Shown one piece after another: positions 55,947-63,962 of a stretch of DNA of 64,000 nucleotides. A program made the position numbers and the translations under genes. Every line of letters begins with the position of its first letter. Position 1 is the stretch's first letter. The notes below the pieces were generated by a model that saw only the letters and a list, made by a program, of their open reading frames with translations, was not told the DNA's origin and ran no database searches. The stretch spans positions 1-64,000 of the forward strand of contig NZ_NFLU01000010.1 of the NCBI RefSeq assembly GCF_002161085.1, written 5' to 3'. Origin of the DNA: Flavonifractor sp. An112 (GTDB lineage Bacteria > Bacillota > Clostridia > Oscillospirales > Oscillospiraceae).

Positions 55947-57287
55947 TCAGTAAGTGCAGTGGTTCAGCTCGCCCCACAGCTTCTTGGCCTGTTCCATGCA
56001 CCAGGCGTTGATCTTGTCCTCGTCAATGCCCACGAACTCGCGGTCCTTGTACAGCACCTTGCCGTTGATGATGGTGGTGCGGCAGTTCTTGCCCATCATG
56101 CCAAAGAGCATATGGCCATCGATGTTGGCGTCGGAGAAGGGAGTGAAGGGCTTGTAGTCCATCACGATCACGTCGGCAGCGGCGCCGGGCTTGAGCACGC
56201 CCAGAGGCTTCTTGAAGTAGCGGGAGCAGATCTTGGCGTTGTTCTGGAAGAGCATCCCGGTGGCCTCGCACCAACCCACGTTGGGCTGACAGACGTTGTG
56301 GCGCTGCATGGGCAGCAGGACCTTCAGGCTCTCCAGCATATCGTGGGTGTAGGCGTCGGTGCCCAGACCGATGAGGATGCCCCGGTTGTACAGCTGCAGC
56401 ACGGGAGAGCAGCCCACGGCGTTGCCCATGTTGGACTCGGGGTTGTGGCAGACCATGGTGTTGGTCTCCTTGATGATGTCCATCTCGGCGGGAGAGACGT
56501 GGATGCAATGGCCCAGCATGGTCTTCTCGCCCAGGATGCCGTTGTACAGCAGGCGGTTGATGGGGCGGCAGCCGTAGTTCTGCAGGGAGTCGTACACGTC
56601 GTTCATGCCCTCGGCCACGTGGATGTGGAAGCCGGTCATGCCGTCGTTGGCCTTGACCATCTTCTCAAAGGTCTTGTCGGAGATGGTGAACAGGGCGTGG
56701 CCGCCGAACATGGCCTTGATCATGTCGTCGTCCTGCTCCTTGGCCCACTTAGCGAAGTCGGCGTTCTCCTGAATGGACTGATCGCACTTCTCCTGGCCGT
56801 CACGCTCGGACACCTCGTAGCAGAGGTTGGCGCGCATACCCAGCTCCTTGCACACGTCCTTAATGGCAAAGAGGGAACCGGGGATCTCACAGAAGGAGGC
56901 GTGGTGATCAAAAATGGTGGTCACGCCGTCCCGGATGCAGTCCAGGATGGTGGCGTAGGCGCAGGCGCGGGTGCCATCCAGGGTCAGGTGGCGGTCGATG
57001 TACCACCACTGGCCGTCCAGCACCTCAAAGAAGTTGGTGGGATTGAAGCCGTTGATGGACAGGCCCCGGGCCAGACCGGAATAGATGTGAGTATGGACGT
57101 TGATAAGGCCGGGCATGATGACGCCGCCCTTGGCATCCACGAACTCGGCATCGGGATACTTGGCCTTCATGTCGGCCAGGGAGCCGACCTCCTTGACCAC
57201 CTCGCCGTCCAGAACAACGGCGCCGTCTTCCAGATAAGGGAGCTCCTCGCTCCGGGTGATGAGTCTGCCATTACCGACCAGCAGCAT
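55947..57287 (-). CDS. ssnA: SsnA family aminohydrolase
   Basis: A 446-residue metal-dependent amidohydrolase. Metal ligands are His65 and His67 in INVHTHIYSG, a His in HIHVAEG near 233, one in CIHVS near 270 and Asp in GLGTDAYTHDM near 312. The relatives are chlorohydrolases and guanine/cytosine deaminases, and SsnA belongs to the E. coli purine cluster, so deamination or ring opening of a purine product is likely. The ATG at 57287 has AAAGGAGG upstream. It is first gene of the unit; expression is gated by a terminator in its leader. Its last 23 codons are duplicated downstream. Confidence 0.95.
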   Translation of the reverse strand: MLLVGNGRLITRSEELPYLEDGAVVLDGEVVKEVGSLADMKAKYPDAEFVDAKGGVIMPGLINVHTHIYSGLARGLSINGFNPTNFFEVLDGQWWYIDRHLTLDGTRACAYATILDCIRDGVTTIFDHHASFCEIPGSLFAIKDVCKELGMRANLCYEVSERDGQEKCDQSIQENADFAKWAKEQDDDMIKAMFGGHALFTISDKTFEKMVKANDGMTGFHIHVAEGMNDVYDSLQNYGCRPINRLLYNGILGEKTMLGHCIHVSPAEMDIIKETNTMVCHNPESNMGNAVGCSPVLQLYNRGILIGLGTDAYTHDMLESLKVLLPMQRHNVCQPNVGWCEATGMLFQNNAKICSRYFKKPLGVLKPGAAADVIVMDYKPFTPFSDANIDGHMLFGMMGKNCRTTIINGKVLYKDREFVGIDEDKINAWCMEQAKKLWGELNHCTY

Positions 57288-57325
57288 AGTAAGTTCCTCC
57301 TTTAAATTTCGTTCTTTTTCTCCGT

Positions 57326-57416
57326 AAAAAAATTGCCCATTCCTGGTGGAATGGACAGTACAAATTCGTTCTTCTCTAGGTTGCATCCGCAACCCAGCCG
57401 AATTCCATGTCCATCC
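57326..57416 (-). promoter_or_regulatory. Conditional terminator (riboswitch- or attenuator-like) in the ssnA leader
   Basis: Terminator: TGTCCATTCC-ACCA-GGAATGGGCA (57357 to 57334), 10 bp with one G-U pair, then A and seven U (57332-57326), ending 39 nt before the start codon. Competing pairing: GGATGGACA plus AATTCG (57416-57399) with CGAATT plus TGTCCATTCC (57368-57348), about 15 bp with one bulge and a small internal loop. The two folds share the TGTCCATTCC arm. A GGTTGC-GGAT-GCAACC hairpin lies in the loop of the alternative fold. Confidence 0.75.
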
Positions 57417-57452
57417 AGCCCGTGCGCGAAAGCACTCCGTTGCAGCTACAAC
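57380..57452. repeat. Two copies of a 14-bp palindrome in the ssnA leader
   Basis: GTTGCATCCGCAAC (57380-57393) and GTTGCAGCTACAAC (57439-57452) agree at 11 of 14 positions. They may be operators for the divergent PAS/HTH regulator, or RNA hairpins; both fall after the predicted transcription start. Confidence 0.45.
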
Positions 57453-57505
57453 TTTTTATATGGAAATTTGTGCATCTTGCATAGTTTCATTCTCTCGTTG
57501 TTTTT

Positions 57506-57534
57506 ATGTTACCACACTTCGCACGGATATGCAA
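57506..57534 (-). promoter_or_regulatory. Promoter of the ssnA-ygfK-xdhD unit
   Basis: TTGCAT (57529-57534), 17-bp spacer, TAACAT (57506-57511), giving a leader of about 210 nt before ssnA. This explains most of the 427-bp gap. Confidence 0.65.
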
Positions 57535-57580
57535 TACTTTTGTTAGAAAAACAAAAAATTTTTTAGGTCCGCAAAATGAG

Positions 57581-57627
57581 TTGAATCTGAGCTGAAATGT
57601 GGTAAAATGATAGAGATATATTTTACC
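57581..57627 (+). promoter_or_regulatory. Promoter and palindromic operator of the PAS/HTH regulator gene
   Basis: TTGAAT (57581-57586), 16-bp spacer, TAAAAT (57603-57608). GGTAAAAT (57601-57608) and ATTTTACC (57620-57627) form a perfect inverted repeat over the -10 and start region, a good place for autoregulation. Confidence 0.65.
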
Positions 57628-57714
57628 GTCTGCCGCTGAATCGGTGACCTTTGGTGCCCATTCCTCCGGGGGTGCCTGCCGCTCTGGCGCAGACTCTGAA
57701 AGGAGGGAATCTAC

Positions 57715-58353
57715 GTGCCAGAAGCATCTACCCTGCAATTCCTCTTCAAACTGGCCAAAGGGATCGCCAGCCAGTTTGGTCCCAACTGCGAGGTGGTGGT
57801 TCATGACCTGGCCACCAACGATCCGGAAAGTTCCATCGTCGCCATTGAAAACGGGCAGGTTACGGGACGTAAGGTGGGCGATGGACCGTCTCATGTGGTC
57901 CTGGAGGCCCTGCGGGGCAATCAGGACCAGCTGCAGGATCACCTGTGCTACCTAACCCGCACCAAGGACGGCAAGATCCTCAAGTCCACCACCATCTACA
58001 TCCGGGATGACGACGGCACCCCCATCGGGATCTTCGGCATCAACTACGATATCACCCTGATGCTGGCCATGGAGACTGCGCTCAAGCAGTTCACCGCCAC
58101 TGAACGGGAGGAGAAGGAGCCCGAGCCCATCTCCCGCAATGTCTCCGATCTGCTGGATGAGCTGATGGAGCAGAGCGTGAAGATCGTGGGCAAGCCTGTG
58201 GCGCTGATGAATAAGGAAGACAAGGTGAAGGCCATTCAGTTCCTGAACGACACCGGCGCCTTCCTTATCACCAAAAGCGGCGACAAAGTATGCAAGTTCT
58301 TCGGAATCTCCAAGTATACGCTGTACAGCTACATTGATGAAGCTAAGGAATGA
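57715..58353 (+). CDS. YheO-like PAS domain transcriptional regulator (DauR type)
   Basis: A 212-residue DNA-binding protein. An N-terminal YheO-like PAS domain (about 5-115: FGPNCEVVVHDLATNDPESS, about 21-40, and GIFGINYDITLML near 105) would sense a small molecule; the C-terminal HTH domain (about 150-212) ends KVCKFFGISKYTLYSYIDEAKE (split over about 190-211). GTG start, with AAAGGAGGG 8 nt upstream. It is divergent from ssnA and convergent with the purine permease, so it is the likely controller of the cluster. The ligand is unknown; a purine or a pathway intermediate is a guess. Confidence 0.88.
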   Translation: MPEASTLQFLFKLAKGIASQFGPNCEVVVHDLATNDPESSIVAIENGQVTGRKVGDGPSHVVLEALRGNQDQLQDHLCYLTRTKDGKILKSTTIYIRDDDGTPIGIFGINYDITLMLAMETALKQFTATEREEKEPEPISRNVSDLLDELMEQSVKIVGKPVALMNKEDKVKAIQFLNDTGAFLITKSGDKVCKFFGISKYTLYSYIDEAKE

Positions 58354-58360
58354 TCCTAGG

Positions 58361-58394
58361 AAAGGGCCCGGCTCCCCAGGGAGCCGGGCCTTTT
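58361..58394. terminator. Bidirectional terminator
   Basis: AAAGGGCCCGGCTCCC / GGGAGCCGGGCC with a short loop, then TTTTATT, between the convergent regulator and permease genes. Confidence 0.85.
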
Positions 58395-58406
58395 ATTGTC
58401 TTTGGT

Positions 58407-59735
58407 TTATTTACTCTCCTTGTCCTTGGGCAGGACCAGATTGAGGATGATGGCCATGATGGTGGCAACTACCACGGAGGAGGAACCGAACACGGTGTTG
58501 ACCCAAGTGGGGAAGCCCTCGCCGGCCAGGCAGCCGGACACCTGGGTGATACCAACGCCCAGAGCCACAGACAGGCCTACCACGGAGCTCTTGCGGGGGG
58601 TAAAGCCGCCCTCGGTGATCATGCGGATGCCAGTCATGGTAATGGTGGCAAACACCGAGATGGTGGCGCCGCCGATGACGCTCTGGGGAATGGTGGTGAG
58701 CAGGGAGGCAAACTTGGGCATCAGACCGGCCACCAACAGGATACCGGCAGCCAGAGCAAAGACCGCCCGGTTGATGACCTTGTTGACGGTAACGATACCC
58801 ACGTTCTGGCTGTAAGTAGCAGCAGGGAGGCCGCCGAAGAAGGCGCCCAGGATGCTCATAACGCCCTGGCCAATGATACCGCCGGACAGTTCGCGATCGG
58901 AGGGCATCCGGTCCATGCCGCCCATGGTGGTGGAGGACAGGTCGCCGATGGTCTGCACCGCGTTAACCACATACACGATACCCAAAGACACGGCAGCAGC
59001 GGGGACAAACTTGATCTCAAAGGGCATAAACTGGGGCAGCGCGGCCCACTGAGCGGTCTCCACGCCGGAGAAATTCACCATACCCAGGGCCATGGCCACA
59101 AAGTAACCCACAATCATACCGATGAGAATGGCACCCAGCTTGAAGATACCCTTGGTGAAGTTGGTGAGAATAAACACCACCGCCAAGGTAATGAGGGCTA
59201 CCAGCCAGCTCTTCGGAGTTCCGAACTCAGGGGTGCCGGCACCACCAGCCATATAGCGCACCGCAGTGGGATAGAGAGACAGGCCAATGGTGAAGATAAC
59301 GGTACCGGTGACCAGAGGCGGGAAGAGGGGGCGGATCCACTTGACAAAGATGCCAAAAACAATGGCCACACAACCGCCAATAATCTCGGCGCCAAGAATT
59401 GTGGCAATATCGAATTCCGTTCCAATCGCCTGCAGGGTGGGGATGTATGCGAAGCTGATGCCCATGATAACGGGCAGGCCGGCACCGATGCGCCGGAAGA
59501 TGGGGAAAAGCTGGAGCAGAGTGGCAAGGGCGGTCAGGATCAGGGAGACCTGAATCATCAGGGTCTTCTCTGCTTCGCTCAGACCACAGGTGTTGGCAAC
59601 CAGAATAGCAGGCGTAATGATACCCACTACCGCGGCCACCACGTGCTGGAGGCCCAGGGGGATCAGCTGACCCGGCTGGGGGATACCGTTCCATTGAAAT
59701 ACGGTATCAGAGTTCTTTGTTTTTGGTGTACCCAT
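58407..59735 (-). CDS. NCS2 family nucleobase:cation symporter (xanthine/uric acid permease type)
   Basis: A 442-residue membrane protein with 14 helices of the UraA/UapA fold. The NCS2 signature lies in NAVQTIGDLSSTTMGGMDR (about 262-280) and GGLPAATYSQNVGIVTVNKV (about 301-320), and GLQHVVAAVVGIITPAIL is in helix 1. The sequence suits purine (xanthine/urate) carriers better than uracil carriers, and so does its place beside the purine cluster. The ATG at 59735 follows GAGGTGA by 5 nt; three upstream codons are rejected. Its promoter lies about 55 nt upstream. Confidence 0.9.
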   Translation of the reverse strand: MGTPKTKNSDTVFQWNGIPQPGQLIPLGLQHVVAAVVGIITPAILVANTCGLSEAEKTLMIQVSLILTALATLLQLFPIFRRIGAGLPVIMGISFAYIPTLQAIGTEFDIATILGAEIIGGCVAIVFGIFVKWIRPLFPPLVTGTVIFTIGLSLYPTAVRYMAGGAGTPEFGTPKSWLVALITLAVVFILTNFTKGIFKLGAILIGMIVGYFVAMALGMVNFSGVETAQWAALPQFMPFEIKFVPAAAVSLGIVYVVNAVQTIGDLSSTTMGGMDRMPSDRELSGGIIGQGVMSILGAFFGGLPAATYSQNVGIVTVNKVINRAVFALAAGILLVAGLMPKFASLLTTIPQSVIGGATISVFATITMTGIRMITEGGFTPRKSSVVGLSVALGVGITQVSGCLAGEGFPTWVNTVFGSSSVVVATIMAIILNLVLPKDKESK

Positions 59736-59788
59736 TCCAATCACCTCACAAAAATTTTTTTGCCCAAATAGTTTTTTTGCTCAACCAA

Positions 59789-59817
59789 ACTATAACCCAT
59801 TTAAACTTCAGATGCAA
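59789..59817 (-). promoter_or_regulatory. Purine permease promoter
   Basis: TTGCAT (59812-59817), 17-bp spacer, TATAGT (59789-59794). Its -35 equals that of the ssnA promoter. Confidence 0.7.
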
Positions 59818-59984
59818 GTGAAAAATGGAGCACGCCCCCCAAAATTCTTTCCCTTTTTTTGTGCAAATCATGAAATTATATCCAGAATATTAGGGCAGAT
59901 CTTATAACTTTAGTATCCTTCACAAACTAAATAGTTTTAAAAATGCGAGTTGACTTTCACTTATTGACCGCTGTCGTTCAGGGG

Positions 59985-60013
59985 TGGACTTTCCATAGGA
60001 GATATGCTAGAAT
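59985..60013 (+). promoter_or_regulatory. Possible promoter of the lysO-like gene
   Basis: TGGACT (59985-59990), 17-bp spacer, TAGAAT (60008-60013). Upstream, 59818-59984 is AT-rich with no gene. Confidence 0.5.
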
Positions 60014-60075
60014 GGCCCTGCTGCCTGTTTCCGCGTTTTTTCTCACATTTTATGGTTCAGAAAGGATGTACTTCT

Positions 60076-61050
60076 ATGGGCACTACACTCAGCACCCTGA
60101 GCAATCTGGCGATCTACATTGCGCTGGTAATTCTGGGCGCACTGATCGGCTCCCGGCCCGGGGTACGCAGTCGTCCCCTGGTATGGGTGGGCAAGCTGCA
60201 ATTTGTAGCTCTGATGATTCTGATTGTTACCCTGGGCGTCAATCTGGGCGCCAATGATGAGGTCATTGCCTCTCTGGGCCAGATCGGTCTGGCCGCGCTG
60301 CTCATTACCGTGTTGGCTATGTTTGGCTCCATCCTCTTTCTTACCCTACTGCGCCGGTTCGTCCTCAAGCTGAACCATGTGGGTCTGCCCCGGGGCAGCA
60401 ACCAGACCGGTGAAGATACTGCCCACTCCGCAGGCAAGGCGGACAACTCCCTCACCAAATGGATCGTCATTGCGGTAGTGCTGGGTATGCTGGCCGGCCG
60501 CTTTGTATTTCCCCCCGCCGTCACCGCCCACTGCGGTACCGTCATCAACTTCGGCCTCTACCTGCTTCTATTTATGGTAGGTATGGATATGGGCAAGCAG
60601 GGCACCTTTGTCAGCGACATCAAGACCGCCGGTTTCCAGGTGCTGCTGGTTCCGGTGGCAGTGTGCGCCGGTACTCTGGTCTTTGCCGCTCTGGCTGGTC
60701 TTTTTCTCCCTCTCGGCATCAAGGACTCTATGGCCGCCTCCGCCGGCATGGGCTGGTACTCCCTGGCCCCCACTCTGCTGGCTCCCTATTCCCTGTCGGT
60801 ATCGGCAGTGGCCTTCCTGTCCAATGTGATGCGGGAGATCTTCTCCATCCTGGCCATTCCCTTTGTGGCCCGGTATGTGGGCTATGTGGAGTGTGCCGCC
60901 CTCCCCGGCGCCGCCGCCATGGACACAGTGCTGCCGGTGGTGGTGGGAGCCACCCATGAGCGTATCACCATCTATTCCTTTACTTCCGGCGTGGTACTCT
61001 CCCTGGCGGTGCCCGTTCTGGTACCTGCCATCGTTGCTCTGCCCATCTGA
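60076..61050 (+). CDS. lysO: LysO family (DUF340) lysine exporter
   Basis: A 324-residue membrane protein with about eight helices. It joins two LysO halves: LVILGALIGSRPG and GVNLGANDEVIASLGQIGL (about 57-75) in the first, and YLLLFMVGMDMGKQG with a Gly-Trp-Tyr-Ser segment (GMGWYSLAP) in the second, which are the family signatures. LysO (YbjE) exports lysine and its toxic analogue. The ATG at 60076 follows AAAGGATGT; 24 earlier codons lack a binding site. It is co-transcribed with the CYTH gene. Confidence 0.88.
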   Translation: MGTTLSTLSNLAIYIALVILGALIGSRPGVRSRPLVWVGKLQFVALMILIVTLGVNLGANDEVIASLGQIGLAALLITVLAMFGSILFLTLLRRFVLKLNHVGLPRGSNQTGEDTAHSAGKADNSLTKWIVIAVVLGMLAGRFVFPPAVTAHCGTVINFGLYLLLFMVGMDMGKQGTFVSDIKTAGFQVLLVPVAVCAGTLVFAALAGLFLPLGIKDSMAASAGMGWYSLAPTLLAPYSLSVSAVAFLSNVMREIFSILAIPFVARYVGYVECAALPGAAAMDTVLPVVVGATHERITIYSFTSGVVLSLAVPVLVPAIVALPI

Positions 61051-61062
61051 GGAGGCGCTGCT

Positions 61063-61545
61063 ATGGAAATTGAACGCCGCTGGCTGGTGCAGGACTGGCC
61101 CAACCTGTCCCCCGCCGCTACCTTTTATATGGAACAGGGCTATTTTTCTACCCGTCCCGCGATCCGCATCCGGGAGGAGGCCCTTGAAGGGGGCACTACC
61201 GCCTATGTCCTATGCTTCAAAGGAGGAGCCGGGCTGGTGCGGGAGGAGATCGAGATCTCAGTAGATCGGGATCGCTATCAGCGTCTGAAGGCCATGCTTG
61301 GCAAGCCCATGATCCAGAAGGAGCAGCACCGCTATCCCCTGCCCGGCGGATTTACGCTGGAGGTCAACTCGGTAGACCCCCACCTGGAAACCGGCTTCTT
61401 CTACGCTGAAGTGGAGTTTCCCGACGAGGCCTCTGCTCTGGCCTGGACACCGCCCGAAGACTTGAAAGCCTACCTCTCCCAGGAGGTCACCGGACAGCCC
61501 GGTGAGAGTATGGCAGCCTACTGGGCACGAACCCGAACGGAATAA
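61063..61545 (+). CDS. CYTH domain protein (inorganic triphosphatase/adenylate cyclase-like)
   Basis: A 160-residue single-domain protein. The CYTH signature EIERRWL opens it (ExExK/R), with RPAIRIREE near 33, the strand VREEIEISV, and LEVNSVDPHLETGFFYAEVEF (split over about 104-124) supplying acidic tunnel residues. Bacterial CYTH proteins mostly hydrolyse tripolyphosphate or other triphosphates with divalent metal. It lies 12 nt after lysO with GAGGAGG before the ATG, a probable two-gene unit with no obvious functional link. Confidence 0.85.
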   Translation: MEIERRWLVQDWPNLSPAATFYMEQGYFSTRPAIRIREEALEGGTTAYVLCFKGGAGLVREEIEISVDRDRYQRLKAMLGKPMIQKEQHRYPLPGGFTLEVNSVDPHLETGFFYAEVEFPDEASALAWTPPEDLKAYLSQEVTGQPGESMAAYWARTRTE

Positions 61546-61546
61546 C

Positions 61547-61579
61547 AAAAGCCCTGCGGCAATGTCGCAGGGCTTTTTT
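61547..61579. terminator. Bidirectional terminator
   Basis: AAAAGCCCTGCG / CGCAGGGCTTTT with a 7-nt loop and T-run, between the convergent CYTH and M20 genes. Confidence 0.88.
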
Positions 61580-62685
61580 CAGATCAGTTTTTGGAACAGA
61601 GCGCAAGCCGTTCCCAGCAGCGCATCCGGGAAATCGAAATCCGTTCTGTGGAGCGGCGGATGGTCCTCCCCGTCCCCCAGCAGGAACATGGCCCCCTCCG
61701 CCTGGCGGAGATACCATCCGAAATCCTCCGAGCCCCGCATGGGCTCGGCCATCTCCACCACCGGCAAGCCCAGGGCCTGGGCGGCCTTTTCCACCCGTTC
61801 CACCCCGGCGGGGTGATTAGCAGTCTCAGGGAACACATCCTGCTCCTCTATGGTCAGGGTCAGGCCGTCCTCCTCCGCCGCCTGGCGGGCCAGATCGGTC
61901 ACCTGTTGGGACAGGGCGTCCAGCTCCTCCTGGTACTGGGCCCGCAGGGTGAGCAGAAGCGCCCCCCGGTAAGCTGAGATGCCAAAGGCCGGCTCTCCCA
62001 CAGCTATCTGGACCACAGTGGCCATTACAAGGCCCCGGTGGTCCTCCTGTCGGGTCAGTCCCGGCAGGGCGCCTACGATCCGAGCCACCGCCTGGGCAGG
62101 GTTACGGCCCAGCTCCGGGGTGCTGGCGTGGGTAGACACCCCTTCAAAGCGATAAGTCACGCCTTTGGAGGCGCAGTTCATGGTACCCTTCCGCAGAGCT
62201 AGTGTATGCAGAGGATAGCCGGGCATATTGTGGAAGGCGTATACCTCCCCGATGTGCTCCTCCTTCAGCAGAGCCGCGCAGGCTTCGCCGCCGGCCCCCA
62301 CCTCTTCGGCAGGCTGGAAGATCAGGTACACGTCCCGGTCCGCCCCGGTGCGCTCCAGGGTCAGCCCCAGCAGAGCCAGGGCAGCGCTGTGGCCGTCGTG
62401 CCCGCACTTGTGGGCCACGCCGGGGCACTGGGAGCGGTAGGGCAGCTCACAGGTCTCCTCCATGGGCAGGGCGTCAAAGTCCGCCCGGAAGGCGATCTTC
62501 CCCACTCCCATGCCTCGATACAGGGCGTAAAACCAGTTTCCCCGGTCATGCAGCTCCAACTTGGTATGTTCCTGTAAAAAATCCATCAGCCGTGCCTTGG
62601 TCCATGTCTCCTGTCCGGACAGCTCCGGATGGGCGTGGAGTTCATGGCGCAGGGTAACCGCCAAATTCAAATCTGCCTGATTCAC
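61579..62685 (-). CDS. M20D family amidohydrolase (aminoacylase/hippurate hydrolase type)
   Basis: A 368-residue metal hydrolase. HAHPELSGQE (about 17-26), FRADFDALPMEE, the metal-site HKCGHDGHSA (about 90-99), FQPAEEVGAGGEA with the catalytic Glu near 126, HNMPGYP near 150 and SEDFGWYLR near 322 are typical of M20D amidohydrolases that cleave N-acyl amino acids. The substrate is unknown. Its start codon overlaps the stop of the upstream CNNM gene by four bases (62682-62685), so the pair is translationally coupled. Confidence 0.9.
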   Translation of the reverse strand: MNQADLNLAVTLRHELHAHPELSGQETWTKARLMDFLQEHTKLELHDRGNWFYALYRGMGVGKIAFRADFDALPMEETCELPYRSQCPGVAHKCGHDGHSAALALLGLTLERTGADRDVYLIFQPAEEVGAGGEACAALLKEEHIGEVYAFHNMPGYPLHTLALRKGTMNCASKGVTYRFEGVSTHASTPELGRNPAQAVARIVGALPGLTRQEDHRGLVMATVVQIAVGEPAFGISAYRGALLLTLRAQYQEELDALSQQVTDLARQAAEEDGLTLTIEEQDVFPETANHPAGVERVEKAAQALGLPVVEMAEPMRGSEDFGWYLRQAEGAMFLLGDGEDHPPLHRTDFDFPDALLGTACALFQKLI

Positions 62686-63962
62686 TGGTCCTTCGCCTTC
62701 TCTTTTTTATCCTCTTCCGGCTGGGGGAGCACTTCCACCCGAATCTCCAGCACCCGCCGGTGATCCACCTTGGTAACGGTGACATCCAGCCCGTCGGAGA
62801 CAAAGTGGTCTCCCTCCTCGGGAATACGGCCGATCTGCTCCATCACCCAGCCGGAGATGGTGTTGGCGTCGCACTCGCCCTTGATAGAAAACAGATCAAA
62901 CAGATCGGTCAGATCGGCGGAGCAGGAGATCAGGTAGCTGCCGTCCTCCTGCTTTTTGAACTCCTCGATGACCTCGTCGTGTTCGTCCCAGATTTCGCCC
63001 ACCAGTTCCTCTACGATGTCCTCCAGGGTCACCAGGCCTTCGGTGCCGCCGTACTCATCCACCACGATGACCATGTGGGCCTTCTCCCGCTGGAGAATAC
63101 GCAGCAGCTCGGAGATCTTGGTGTTGCCGGTTGTGTACAGCATGGGGCCGGTGATGGCTTTCACGTCGGTCTGACCACGATAGCGGGCGGCGTGGAAGTC
63201 CTTCTCATGGATCACACCGATGATGTCGTCGATGTCCTCATGGTACACCGGCAGACGGGAGTAGCCGCTCTCAGCAAAGGCCTGAGCAATATCGTCCATG
63301 GAGTCGGTGTCCTCCACCGCCACAATATCCACACGGGGGGTGAGGATCTCATCCACCTCCATGTCATTGAACTCAATGGCAGAGCGGATGAGCTTACTCT
63401 CGTGCTGGTCCAGTCCACCCTCACTCTCGGCCTGGTCCACCATGGTCACCAGCTCCTCCTCGGTGATGCCGCTGTCGCCTTGTTTATGGAACACCTTGGA
63501 CAGCAGCTTTTTCAGCAGGCTGAACAGGAAGTTCACCGGGGTGAGGATCACCATCAGGATGCGCATAATGGGAGCGGAGAACATGGCAAAGCTCTCCGGG
63601 TACTCCTTGGACAGGCTCTTGGGGGAGACCTCGCCGAAGACCAGCACCACAATGGTGATGACGGCGGTGGAGATCACCGCACCATTTTGCAGCCGCAGGC
63701 CCTCCGTGAAGAACACGGTGGCCAGAGAGGAGGCGGACAGGTTGACAATGTTGTTGCCCACCAGGATGGTAGACAGCAGGTTGTCATACTGATCCACCAG
63801 CTTGAGAGCCAACGCGGCCCTGCGATTGCCGGCGTCCGCCTTGCTTTTCAGGCGAATGCGGTTCAGAGAGGTGAATGCGGTCTCCGTTGCGGAAAAATAG
63901 GCGGAAAGAATCACGAGCAGGATCAGAATCACAATCATGGTTAAACTTGAACTGTCAGGCAT
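62682..63962 (-). CDS. CNNM/CorC-type (HlyC/CorC family) membrane protein with CBS domains
   Basis: A 426-residue protein. The N-terminal CNNM domain (about 1-190) has membrane helices and [20 protein letters not shown] (about 20-39); two CBS domains follow (about 205-330: [21 protein letters not shown], split over about 209-229, and [24 protein letters not shown], split over about 315-338), then a CorC/HlyC transporter-associated domain (about 345-420). These proteins are linked to magnesium/cobalt efflux rather than true haemolysis. The ATG at 63962 is favoured, but the nearest GGAG is 14 nt upstream; a TTG at 63989 would add nine residues. The promoter is beyond the window. Confidence 0.9.
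   Translation of the reverse strand: MPDSSSLTMIVILILLVILSAYFSATETAFTSLNRIRLKSKADAGNRRAALALKLVDQYDNLLSTILVGNNIVNLSASSLATVFFTEGLRLQNGAVISTAVITIVVLVFGEVSPKSLSKEYPESFAMFSAPIMRILMVILTPVNFLFSLLKKLLSKVFHKQGDSGITEEELVTMVDQAESEGGLDQHESKLIRSAIEFNDMEVDEILTPRVDIVAVEDTDSMDDIAQAFAESGYSRLPVYHEDIDDIIGVIHEKDFHAARYRGQTDVKAITGPMLYTTGNTKISELLRILQREKAHMVIVVDEYGGTEGLVTLEDIVEELVGEIWDEHDEVIEEFKKQEDGSYLISCSADLTDLFDLFSIKGECDANTISGWVMEQIGRIPEEGDHFVSDGLDVTVTKVDHRRVLEIRVEVLPQPEEDKKEKAKDQ

Noticed and set aside
57288-57500. Known purine (guanine/adenine) riboswitch before ssnA
   Set aside because: The conserved joining segments of the purine aptamer are not present; only the expression-platform layout is seen, so it was reported as unassigned.
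59736-59817. Riboswitch before the NCS2 permease
   Set aside because: Leader too short (about 50 nt after the promoter) and A/T-rich without stable stems.
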